Positions 1-6,889 of a stretch of 13,801 bases of DNA are shown piece after piece. A program made the position numbers and the translations under genes. The notes below the pieces were generated by a model. The model did no database searches. It had not been told where the DNA came from and worked only from the letters and a program-made list of their open reading frames with translations. The DNA comes from an uncultured Clostridia bacterium (GTDB lineage Bacteria > Bacillota_A > Clostridia > Oscillospirales > Oscillospiraceae), in assembly GCA_949289625.1 (NCBI GenBank), contig CASEPH010000186.1:1-13801 (forward strand), in the 5' to 3' direction. Every line of letters starts with the position of its first letter. Position 1 is the first letter of the stretch.

Positions 1-386
1 AGACACCTTGCTCCCCCACAGAGCCTCGGTAATATCCTCTACGCGCCGGACGGATACCCCTGCCAGGTACATCTCGATGAGGGCTTCCTCCACGCTGCTC
101 TCCCGGCGGCGATACCGCTCAATGATAGCGGTCTCAAAGGAAATCCCCTTGAGCTTGGGTACCTTCAGGGTAACGTCCCCGGATGTAGTGGTGAGATTCC
201 GGTTGTAGTGCCCGCTCCGGTATCCCTGGCGCCGCTCATTACGCTCGTACCGACTAGCCTGGGTCACAGTTTCTCTGCCTCGGCCTCCAGCAACTCGTTG
301 AGGTTTTCCTCTACGCTGCTTCATACCAGCTCTTTGAGCTGCCCCTTGATAACTTCCTCATTTAGCTGTACAATCTTCTCAAACAT
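1..386 (-). pseudogene. IS256/Mutator-family transposase, 5' fragment, inactivated
   Basis: Read on the minus strand from the ATG at 386-384 (preceded by AAAGGAGA), the product begins MFEKIVQLNEEVIKGQLKEL and meets an in-frame TGA at 323-321, where CGA (Arg) is the likely ancestral codon. It then continues VEENLNELLEAEAEKL to a second TGA at 266-264. From 264 a different frame carries 88 open residues to the window edge, including RRQGYRSGHYNRNL, GDVTLKVPKL, IERYRRRESSVEEALIEMYL and GVSVRRVEDITEALWGSKV. This is the N-terminal region of IS256-type DDE transposases, which bind the element ends and cut DNA. One nonsense change plus one frameshift (1 base lost or 2 gained near 264-268) means no full-length protein can be made. 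The catalytic part lies outside the window. It ends close to the 3' end of the catabolic operon, about 60 bp from its last stop codon. Family assignment is confident; a sequencing error cannot be excluded. Confidence 0.88.
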
Positions 387-452
387 GGTTTGCTGTCTCC
401 TTTAGAATGATTAGTGTCGCGACTTCATTCTACCAGAAGACTGCAAACCATG
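384..452. repeat. Imperfect palindrome over transposase start codon
   Basis: The left arm starts CATGGTTTGC (384-393) and ends TAGAATGA (403-410). The right arm is the reverse complement: TCATTCTA (425-432) to GCAAACCATG (443-452). The 14-base centre includes the 8-bp palindrome GTCGCGAC (416-423). Apart from a few mismatches and one bulge the arms pair along their length. In a minus-strand transcript the folded arm would bury both the AAAGGAGA ribosome binding site and the ATG of the transposase. Hairpins of this kind are known to block translation of IS transposases from read-through transcripts; applying that here is inference. It may also include the terminal inverted repeat, or mark the junction of two inverted element ends. 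The exact outer end of the element is not visible. Confidence 0.7.
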
Positions 453-509
453 TCTCTTTTTATCTGCTTTTCAATTTGCGAAACTTATTGTACCTTATCT
501 ATCATAATA

Positions 510-1760
510 TTATTTGTTCAAATGGAGTAAGCTCTCTCCCTGCATTGTTTCATGAGGCAGATGGAACAGTTCACAGAGCGTGGGGGCGATGTCCAGCACA
601 CTTTTATCCTGCAGTTCTTGATTTTCTAATTGACTCCAGGAAAGAACGAATGGCGGCTTCTCCCCTCTCAGCGGACAATGTCCATGTTTTCCAATAAAGG
701 GGCCTCCATCAACGGCTTTCGTTTCTGTAAAGAACCTTTCTTTTATAGTGTCCACAAAATAATACCCATCGCCGCCTTCCAGTACATAATCAAAAGGTCC
801 ACTCAATCCCCACTGTTCCACCGTTGTTTTGGGGTACCAGTCCAGAAGCCATCCCTCAGTTTTGAGTTTGGCGAACAAATCCTCTACTTCATTCCGCAGC
901 GTTTGATCATTGACGTACACTTGCGCGGAAATTCCAGCGGCATGACAGAACACACGGCACGTCTCCAGTTTATCTGGCAGAGGGTCAGATATCCACCCTC
1001 TTTGGGCGAATAGCCGATTCATTGATAGGCATCCGCGGCAGTTCAGGTGCCCATGATCTCCCAGAACTGCCACCGCCAGCTGGTCTGTAGGAGTCTTCCG
1101 GTTAATATGGGACAGGACCTCTTCCAGCCACACAGCGCACTGGTCCAGGGCATCCTCTACTCTGGGATGGTGAATCCCATACCTATGCCTGGTATTGTCC
1201 ACCAAAGAGAAATGCAAAAACAGGACATCCGGGTCAAATTCATCCACAATATCGACGGCACAGTTCTTCGCAAAGCGGTCCAGCTTAAATTTCGATGTGA
1301 AGTCTACATCTTCCCGGTGCCGTTGAATAATATGATCCACTGCTCCACCTGAAGTATTCAGGATAATATCCACCGGATCTCCCGTATAGGACCAGATCTC
1401 TGGCACCAGGTAATCCACTGGAGCGTTGGCACTCACTGGCCAGAATACGGAGGCACTCCTCATTCCCGCCTGATGGATATAGTCGAACAGCGTCTCACAT
1501 TTCACATCCTGGTAATACCATTTCCAATTTTTATATACCGCGTTTGGAACAGATTCCAGGTTTTGATAGATTCCATGAACCGCCGGCGGATTGCCCGACA
1601 AAATTGATACATGGCAGGGATACGTGAGGGCCGGATAAACAGTACGGAGGTCACGAACTGTCAGGCAATGTTTCCAAAGTGATGCAAGGCCAGGCCGGCT
1701 CTGCAGCCGGCTCAGATCAGAAGTAAACATCGCGTCAATACTGACAACCAATAATTTCAT
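510..1760 (-). CDS. Alkaline-phosphatase-superfamily phosphodiesterase/pyrophosphatase
   Basis: A 416-residue protein of the type I phosphodiesterase/nucleotide pyrophosphatase branch of the alkaline phosphatase superfamily, expected to hydrolyse phosphomono- or phosphodiester bonds with two metal ions. Visible metal and catalytic positions: D9 in VVSIDAM; nucleophile T46 in PALTYPCHVSILSG; D188 and H192 in SLVDNTRHRYG; D235/H236 in LGDHGH; H359 in GKHGH. The C-terminal SVLDIAPTLCELF block is also typical. There is no signal peptide, so it should act in the cytoplasm, unlike many secreted relatives. The ATG at 1760 follows a GGGGGGAG site. It is the last gene of the operon, 53 bp after the zinc dehydrogenase, so its substrate is probably the imported compound or an intermediate. 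Phosphonoacetate hydrolase and nucleotide-sugar pyrophosphatase are relatives that cannot be separated by eye. Superfamily certain, substrate unknown. Confidence 0.9.
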   Translation of the reverse strand: MKLLVVSIDAMFTSDLSRLQSRPGLASLWKHCLTVRDLRTVYPALTYPCHVSILSGNPPAVHGIYQNLESVPNAVYKNWKWYYQDVKCETLFDYIHQAGMRSASVFWPVSANAPVDYLVPEIWSYTGDPVDIILNTSGGAVDHIIQRHREDVDFTSKFKLDRFAKNCAVDIVDEFDPDVLFLHFSLVDNTRHRYGIHHPRVEDALDQCAVWLEEVLSHINRKTPTDQLAVAVLGDHGHLNCRGCLSMNRLFAQRGWISDPLPDKLETCRVFCHAAGISAQVYVNDQTLRNEVEDLFAKLKTEGWLLDWYPKTTVEQWGLSGPFDYVLEGGDGYYFVDTIKERFFTETKAVDGGPFIGKHGHCPLRGEKPPFVLSWSQLENQELQDKSVLDIAPTLCELFHLPHETMQGESLLHLNK

Positions 1761-1813
1761 CTGCTCCCCCCTTTCTTTCCGTTTCGAAAAAAGTCTTTTT
1801 GAACAATTCTGCC

Positions 1814-2842
1814 TTATTTCATTTGAATCAGCACCTTCACTACATCAGGAGTCGGGTGCGCGGCCATTTCAAACGCCTGGGCGGCATCTTCAAGGCTATA
1901 TACGTTTGTAATCAGTCCGCTTAGATTCACCTTTCCTTTGGATAAAAGCCGGGCTGACTCCAGAAAATGGTGGGAAGCAAAGCCAAATGTTCCAACCAGC
2001 TTCACTTCACTGTAGTGGATAATATTGGGATCAATGGTAATCGAACTTCCATTTTTCAGACCGCCGAATATATTTACGGTGGTTCCTTCACTGCACAGGG
2101 TCATGGCCTCTTCAACCGCCTGTTCCATTCCCACACAGACAAAAATCTGATCCAGGGAACCGCCATCCAATGCGTCATAAATTTCCTCACGCAGCTTTTG
2201 ACACCCACTGGGATTGATGACGTGAGCCCCCATCTGGGCGGCAATTGAACCGCGGCTTTCATTATATTCTGTTACCAGAATATGGTCTGCTCCGAACAGT
2301 TTCAGCCCCGCTATGTGGAGTAAACCCATAGGGCCCGCGCCAATCACCAGTGCGTTTTGTCCCATCTTTACCTGTGACTTTTCCATGGAGTTCAAAATAC
2401 AGGCAAACGGCTCTGTCAGCGTCATCTGCCGGATATCTGCATCATCCTCCAGCAGCACCATTCCTCCCTGGGCCAAATCGGAACACACCGTCAGATATTC
2501 GGTAAAGGCTCCGTCTGTTCCCACTTTGCGGTGGCACAGCTCCTCAAACCCGCTGCGGCATAATTTGCAGCGACCACAGCCGATGTAGGGGGCGCAGACA
2601 ACTTTTCTTCCCACCAGAGCCTGGTTCATCCGGGCGCCAGCTTCCACAATCTGTCCGCAGAACTCATGCCCCAGCACGCAGGGCGGCTGAAACATTCTGT
2701 GTCCCTGCTTATAGGTCTTGATATCAGTTCCGCACAGACCGCTGCACAACACCTCAACTAAGTACTCGTCTGGTTTAACAGTCGGCTTTTCCACTTCTTC
2801 CACTGAGATCTGACCGATCCCCCGGTATACTGCTGCCTTCAT
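1814..2842 (-). CDS. Zinc-dependent alcohol/polyol dehydrogenase (MDR family)
   Basis: A 342-residue medium-chain dehydrogenase/reductase similar in layout to sorbitol, threonine and galactitol-phosphate dehydrogenases. The GroES-like N-terminal domain holds the catalytic zinc ligands C37 (SGLCGTD), H59/E60 (GHEFCG) and probably E144 (TEPFACIL). The structural zinc site has C89, C92, C95 and C103. The Rossmann fold starts at GAGPMG (168-173). The second strand ends in an acidic residue (E192, VTEYNESR), which favours NAD over NADP. The ATG at 2842 follows AGGAGG with good spacing. It lies 25 bp after the aldolase, so it is very likely cotranscribed, and probably oxidises a sugar alcohol or reduces a keto-sugar in the same pathway. 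Exact substrate cannot be told. Confidence 0.93.
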   Translation of the reverse strand: MKAAVYRGIGQISVEEVEKPTVKPDEYLVEVLCSGLCGTDIKTYKQGHRMFQPPCVLGHEFCGQIVEAGARMNQALVGRKVVCAPYIGCGRCKLCRSGFEELCHRKVGTDGAFTEYLTVCSDLAQGGMVLLEDDADIRQMTLTEPFACILNSMEKSQVKMGQNALVIGAGPMGLLHIAGLKLFGADHILVTEYNESRGSIAAQMGAHVINPSGCQKLREEIYDALDGGSLDQIFVCVGMEQAVEEAMTLCSEGTTVNIFGGLKNGSSITIDPNIIHYSEVKLVGTFGFASHHFLESARLLSKGKVNLSGLITNVYSLEDAAQAFEMAAHPTPDVVKVLIQMK

Positions 2843-2867
2843 ATAGTTCCTCCTGACAACATAAATA

Positions 2868-3608
2868 TCATGCTCCGTGAACCGTCTTCCGCAGCATTCG
2901 GATCACTTCTGCCGGGTTCTCGGCGCCATAGACGTTCCGGCCAATGGCGCAGCCTCTCCCCCCGGCCCGAATTGTCTCCTCTACCATCTGCTGCAGTGCC
3001 CCGTTTTTAGGGCCTCCTGCCATCACGACAGGCACCGGACACGTTTGAATGATCTGAGGGAAGCGGTCCCGGGCATACAGCACCTTGACTGCATCCGCAC
3101 CATATTCAAAGCCAGCCCGCATACAGGCATCAATCCAATCTGGATCGCTTTGGTCCTCAAAATTGACATGGAGCAATTCCGGAAATAATACCATGCCATA
3201 CTTATGGCACTGCCAGCTCAGCTCCCCCATCTGCTCCAGCTGGATGTGTTCATAATTGGGATCGCCGATGAAGACCATATTCATAACCGCGTCGGCCCCG
3301 AGTGCAACTGCCTCTTCCACCGAGGTGATCAGTGTGTGCCCCAACGCATCTTTGGAGTAACGGCTCACACCCCCGGTCACCCGCAGAATTAAGCCGCACT
3401 TTCCGCCATAAATATCCGCGCACGCCTTGGCCCACCCGGGCCCTACAATAATGGCATCCACACCGGCGTCCACCACTGCTCTGGTAATGCTTCGGATATC
3501 TTCCAAACCGGGAACGGTTCCGTTGAACATACCCATATCCAGGGCTGAAATGACCGTCCGTCCATCATCCCGAAAAATTCGCCTCATGCGGATTTCTTTT
3601 CCGCTCAT
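2868..3608 (-). CDS. Class I aldolase, DhnA/LsrF/DeoC-like
   Basis: A 246-residue TIM-barrel aldolase of the DeoC/LacD superfamily, nearest in layout to DhnA-type class I fructose-bisphosphate aldolases and LsrF. Seen: SALDMGMF (D24, at the position of the family AIDHG motif); DAIIVGPGWAK (51-61); GADAVKVLYARDR with K175 as the expected Schiff-base lysine; PVVMAGGPKNG (193-203); and a C-terminal phosphate-binding loop GGRGCAIGRNVY (216-227). The reaction would be reversible carbon-carbon cleavage of a ketose (probably a phosphate ester) through an imine. The start codon overlaps the end of the SorC regulator as ATGA, indicating translational coupling, and the zinc dehydrogenase follows. LsrF itself, which works in AI-2 breakdown, is a possible relative, but no LsrK or Lsr transporter is present, so I give no symbol. 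Confidence 0.88.
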   Translation of the reverse strand: MSGKEIRMRRIFRDDGRTVISALDMGMFNGTVPGLEDIRSITRAVVDAGVDAIIVGPGWAKACADIYGGKCGLILRVTGGVSRYSKDALGHTLITSVEEAVALGADAVMNMVFIGDPNYEHIQLEQMGELSWQCHKYGMVLFPELLHVNFEDQSDPDWIDACMRAGFEYGADAVKVLYARDRFPQIIQTCPVPVVMAGGPKNGALQQMVEETIRAGGRGCAIGRNVYGAENPAEVIRMLRKTVHGA

Positions 3609-4579
3609 AGCTCAGTTTCTCCTTCTCCTCTTAATATCCTGTTGGCTGTGTCATAATCTGTTACTAAGGTTTTGATATAGCCCAGTCTGGCTGCCACACG
3701 GATCGGCCTGCATTTGTCCGCCCCTGCGGCCAAAGCAATTACCTGCTTCACCTTACTCAGCTTTTCCAGGCTCAGTGCCAACAGACGAAATTTTGTATCA
3801 ATGTCAAAAATGCGTCCATCCTCATAAAAAAACTGTGACAAAATATCCCCTACTGTACCGGATGCCCGTACCTGTTTTTTATAATACTGAGGAAACTCCG
3901 AAATCAGATTCTTACCGCTTGACGGGGCACTGCCCACCCCCACAATTGCCGCATCCAATTCGTCCCACTTTTCAGCCAGCGATTGCAGGGAACTGCGTTC
4001 ATCCTCGTTAAAGTTGTCCCGATCCTGAAGAGACTGCAGATTAATATACTTCCTGCCCGCGTGGAAACTCTCTCCAAACCGGTCCACAATGGTGTTGACC
4101 TGCAGCATCGGACTGTTATCTCCGAGAGACCCGATTAAAGGAATCAGTATGCGGCCTTTGACCGGCTTTTGGGGCCGGATATACAGAGAAGTGTTATATA
4201 ACGTCCGGCCCCAGCCTACGCCAATCACCTTTGCATCACCCAGAAGGCCGCCCAGGCGCTCTGCCGCCCCCAAACTCAGATTCTTATAGACCTCCCCGCT
4301 GTTGGTCCGCCTTGCCCCGTGGTAAAAGGAAGGAATCAAAACTACCTGCTCCAGACCCAGGCGCATTCGCACCTGCTCGGCCAGCACAGATTCGTCCACC
4401 GTGTTGGGAAAATTCAGCGTATAGGTTACCAGCTCCTCCTCTATCGCACGTTTTAGAAGACGGGAGATCTGAGAACGGGAGAAGTTTTCCACATCAGCAA
4501 TCTCCTGCTGGGTTTTTTTATCTACATAATAGGCCTTTGCGACCCGATACAGCAGTGTATAGTCTATATTCCGTTCCAA
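3605..4579 (-). CDS. SorC/DeoR-family sugar-responsive transcriptional regulator
   Basis: A 324-residue regulator. The N-terminal helix-turn-helix (about residues 8-45) contains TQQEIADVENFSRSQISRLLKRA, typical of SorC proteins such as LsrR, DeoR (Bacillus) and CggR. The C-terminal effector domain (about 60-320) is related to sugar-phosphate isomerases: VGWGRTL (121-127), LIGSLG (148-153), GVGSAPSSG (214-222) and the closing block AGADKCRPIRVAARLG ... LVTDYDTANRIL (285-316). Family members sense phosphorylated sugars. The start is TTG at 4579-4577, chosen because AGGAGG (4593-4588) sits 8 bases upstream and no ATG is available before the HTH. It lies inside the operon, 27 bp after the iron dehydrogenase and overlapping the aldolase by ATGA, so it is probably autoregulated. 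The paired sites near 11168 and 11250 are candidate targets (inference). Confidence 0.94.
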   Translation of the reverse strand: MERNIDYTLLYRVAKAYYVDKKTQQEIADVENFSRSQISRLLKRAIEEELVTYTLNFPNTVDESVLAEQVRMRLGLEQVVLIPSFYHGARRTNSGEVYKNLSLGAAERLGGLLGDAKVIGVGWGRTLYNTSLYIRPQKPVKGRILIPLIGSLGDNSPMLQVNTIVDRFGESFHAGRKYINLQSLQDRDNFNEDERSSLQSLAEKWDELDAAIVGVGSAPSSGKNLISEFPQYYKKQVRASGTVGDILSQFFYEDGRIFDIDTKFRLLALSLEKLSKVKQVIALAAGADKCRPIRVAARLGYIKTLVTDYDTANRILRGEGETEL

Positions 4580-4606
4580 AGTCCTGCCCTCCTGTCCGAT
4601 GGTTTC

Positions 4607-5758
4607 TTACCTTACCCGGTGCAGCAGCTCCCTGGCCTGCTCCACCGAAAATTCCGGAAGGCCCTCCACCTCTATCGGGCCAAAGGGCAGCGCGCTCCTT
4701 GCGCACGCATCCAGTTCCTCGTCGCTGAGAAAAATCCCTGCCCCTGACAGAGAGGATGGGAGGTCTAACGCGGAAAAAAACGTTCTGAGCAGCTGGGCAG
4801 CGGGCACATTCTCCTGCCCAAACACCTGGCTGGAAAGACGTGTCAGCCGCTCACAGTTGTCTGTCCCGGCAATCATGTCCATATAAGCGGGCATTAAGAG
4901 GGCCATTCCAGTTCCGTGGGCCAGCGCAAAGCGTGCAGACAGAGCATGCTCCACCATGTGGGAAATCCAGTTTTCACTGTGCCCAACCGCCAGCACCCGG
5001 CTCATAGCCAAATAGCTGGCCCACAGCAGGTTTGCCTTGGCATCGTAGCAGTCTGGATGTGCCAAAGAGACCGGGCCCCATTGAACAACTGCTTTCATAA
5101 CACCCAGAAGCATGTTGTCGCTCACTTCTACCCCCGTATCTCCGTGGAGATACTGTTCCAGAAGATGAGAGAGAATATCCGCAACCCCGGAAGCCGCCGT
5201 CTCTTTGGGGAGCGTATAGGTCAGCTGCGGGCTGGAGATGGAAAAGAGCGGATACAGGCTGTCATGGGTATAGATCAGCTTCTCTTTTGTCTGCAAACTG
5301 GTGATCACAGCACTGGGATTGGACTCGCTTCCGGTAGACGGAACGGTGACTACCAGGCCGATGGGCAGCGCCGGTTCAGACGGGGTGCGCTGGAGACTGA
5401 CATAATCCCAGATGCCGCCTGAAGACGGATTGGCTGCCAGCAGCGCAGCGGCCTTTACCGCATCAATCACGCTGCCTCCCCCAACGCCCAATATAAAGTC
5501 GCAGCACTCCGCGGCAATCCGCCCGGCACAGGCATCCACAAACTCCGAGGTCGGGTTGGGCATGCAGCCCGTTTGGAGGACATAGGGACATCCCAATTCT
5601 TTCAGGACACCGGAAATCAACCGGAAACGGGACTGGCTGGCCACCACAAACAGCTTATGGGGCTTCAGGCACAAAAGCTGTTTCTTCAGCGCCTGCTCAG
5701 CATCCTCTGTAAAGATAAATTGTGTTTTACAAGAAAATTCAAATCCCCGGTATGGCAC
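4607..5758 (-). CDS. Iron-type (group III) alcohol dehydrogenase
   Basis: Iron-containing alcohol dehydrogenase of the butanol dehydrogenase/YqhD type, interconverting aldehydes and alcohols with NAD(P)H. The reading frame stays open upstream to 5899, but those 47 codons overlap the preceding gene and do not look like family sequence. I choose the GTG at 5758-5756, preceded by GAGGGAG at 5 bases, giving 383 residues, the usual length. In that numbering the nucleotide-binding loop GGGSVID is at 93-99, and the metal ligands are D194 and H198 (VADILSHLLEQY), H271 (ISHMVEHAL) and H281 (LAHGTGMALLMP). All four are present, so it should be active. It starts 10 bp after the hydrolase gene and precedes the SorC regulator by 27 bp. 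Probably it disposes of an aldehyde or regenerates NAD in the pathway. Substrate unknown; annotation from 5899 would be an overcall. Confidence 0.9.
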   Translation of the reverse strand: MPYRGFEFSCKTQFIFTEDAEQALKKQLLCLKPHKLFVVASQSRFRLISGVLKELGCPYVLQTGCMPNPTSEFVDACAGRIAAECCDFILGVGGGSVIDAVKAAALLAANPSSGGIWDYVSLQRTPSEPALPIGLVVTVPSTGSESNPSAVITSLQTKEKLIYTHDSLYPLFSISSPQLTYTLPKETAASGVADILSHLLEQYLHGDTGVEVSDNMLLGVMKAVVQWGPVSLAHPDCYDAKANLLWASYLAMSRVLAVGHSENWISHMVEHALSARFALAHGTGMALLMPAYMDMIAGTDNCERLTRLSSQVFGQENVPAAQLLRTFFSALDLPSSLSGAGIFLSDEELDACARSALPFGPIEVEGLPEFSVEQARELLHRVR

Positions 5759-5768
5759 AACGACTCCC

Positions 5769-6752
5769 TCAATTCCAAAAAGCTTGCCGGATTTTTCCGC
5801 TGAGCTCCTCCAGGCACAGACCATTCTGCCGCACAACCCGATCAACAATTTCACCGGGAATATTGTGTCTGCCGGCATAAGCCGTACACAGAGTCCCAAC
5901 TAACGCAGCGATCGTATCTGTGTCTCCGCCCAGAGAGGCGGCCAGGCAAATGGCTCCGAACACATCTTTCTTTTTGTGCAGAAAAATGCCAAAAACTGCA
6001 GTAAAAACATCGATAGACTCCAGCCCAGTACCATATAAGCTGTACAGATCACTCCGCAGTGCGTCATCACTGGTCGTACCTGATACATCCTGTTCCAGCT
6101 GCTTCAGCCGCCGGATACAGCTTGGGGCCGCGGCTATATAGTCCATGCTTTGCAGTGCCATCTGTGCCCCCTGGGCAGCAGCGGACAGGATCTCCTTTTG
6201 TGTCTTGCCCTCCAGGGCGGCCTGAAGGGCAAAGCCATAGTAAGCGGCCGCCTCGATGGCCTGAGAGGTATGATGCGTTGGGATACATCCCATTCTGATA
6301 TTCTTCAGCAGGGAATCTGCGTCTCTTCTCCCGGAACACAGTACCAGTGCCGGTGTACGCATCAGGCCCCCGCAGGTGGTCCCGCCGCGTCCGGCCTCCA
6401 GGGGTGACACTCCATCCCGGATCGCGTTCAGCGCACGCAGAGAGCTGGGGCCAATATATCGTTTAGCGACAGCGTCACACTCCACGACCCATCGGGAGAG
6501 CGCCTGCGCAGAATTTTCCACAGTGATTTCGCCGGCATTCAGATAGGCCTGAATCAGATATAGATTCTGTTCCGTATCATCCGTCACGCTGGCAAAGGGC
6601 AGTTCATGGTGCGTATAGGATAATTGGGGATCCAGCAGAGTGTGAATATCCGGGTAGATTCTGTCAATATCCCTCTGTGTCATAAACTCAGTGGGCATTC
6701 CCATGGCGTCCCCTACGGCTAACGACTCCAGCACGTCCTTTAAAATGTCCAA
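5769..6752 (-). CDS. ADP-ribosylglycohydrolase (DraG/ARH) family hydrolase
   Basis: A 327-residue all-helical protein of the ADP-ribosylglycohydrolase family, which cleaves N- or O-glycosidic bonds to ADP-ribose or related ribosides with two Mg ions. The family signatures are intact: VGDAMGMPTEF (13-23), metal-binding TDDT (57-60), GRGGTTCGGLMR (121-132), and the C-terminal GGDTDTIAALVG (275-286) supplying D277, D279 and T280. The start is TTG at 6752-6750, with GAGGG 7 bases upstream; there is no better start. It follows the binding-protein gene after a 137-bp gap with a stem-loop, and ends 10 bp before the iron dehydrogenase. Members of this family also occur inside sugar-catabolic operons, where the substrate is probably a small glycoside rather than a modified protein. 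That reading fits here but is inference; protein de-ADP-ribosylation is the alternative. Confidence 0.92.
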   Translation of the reverse strand: MDILKDVLESLAVGDAMGMPTEFMTQRDIDRIYPDIHTLLDPQLSYTHHELPFASVTDDTEQNLYLIQAYLNAGEITVENSAQALSRWVVECDAVAKRYIGPSSLRALNAIRDGVSPLEAGRGGTTCGGLMRTPALVLCSGRRDADSLLKNIRMGCIPTHHTSQAIEAAAYYGFALQAALEGKTQKEILSAAAQGAQMALQSMDYIAAAPSCIRRLKQLEQDVSGTTSDDALRSDLYSLYGTGLESIDVFTAVFGIFLHKKKDVFGAICLAASLGGDTDTIAALVGTLCTAYAGRHNIPGEIVDRVVRQNGLCLEELSGKIRQAFWN

Positions 6753-6807
6753 TGGATTTCCCTCTTTTCCAGTTTAACGCGGGTTTTCCGCCCCTTTATG
6801 ATGGGGG

Positions 6808-6840
6808 AGACTGGCGCCGGAGAATGCCCGGCGCCAGTCT
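6808..6840 (-). promoter_or_regulatory. Intra-operon stem-loop after binding-protein gene
   Basis: A perfect 13-bp GC-rich stem (AGACTGGCGCCGG at 6808-6820 with CCGGCGCCAGTCT at 6828-6840) and a 7-base loop. On the transcribed minus strand it is followed by C-rich sequence rather than a T-run, so it is unlikely to be a full intrinsic terminator. Its place between the solute-binding protein and the downstream enzymes fits a 3' stabiliser or partial attenuator. Such an element would give more binding-protein mRNA than enzyme mRNA, as known in other transporter operons. The structure is seen; the role is inferred. Confidence 0.75.
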
Positions 6841-6889
6841 TTCCTTTCATTCTGCCGCCGCTCTTCGCGGCTGTGCAGAAATGCAGAGC

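Noticed and set aside
1783..1803. AT-only inverted repeat (TTC-A-run / T-run-GAA) between the zinc dehydrogenase and the phosphodiesterase
   Set aside because: The stem is A/T only with a mismatch; too weak to call a terminator, and the downstream gene is closely spaced and has a good ribosome binding site.
2868..4579. Reading the SorC regulator plus LsrF-like aldolase as an AI-2 (lsr) system
   Set aside because: No LsrK kinase, no LsrG, no Lsr-type transporter; the ABC genes are UgpBAE-like and the other enzymes do not belong to that pathway.
4231..4728. 165-residue plus-strand open frame
   Set aside because: Proline/arginine-rich antisense shadow spanning the SorC regulator and the iron dehydrogenase end; no ribosome binding site or family motifs.
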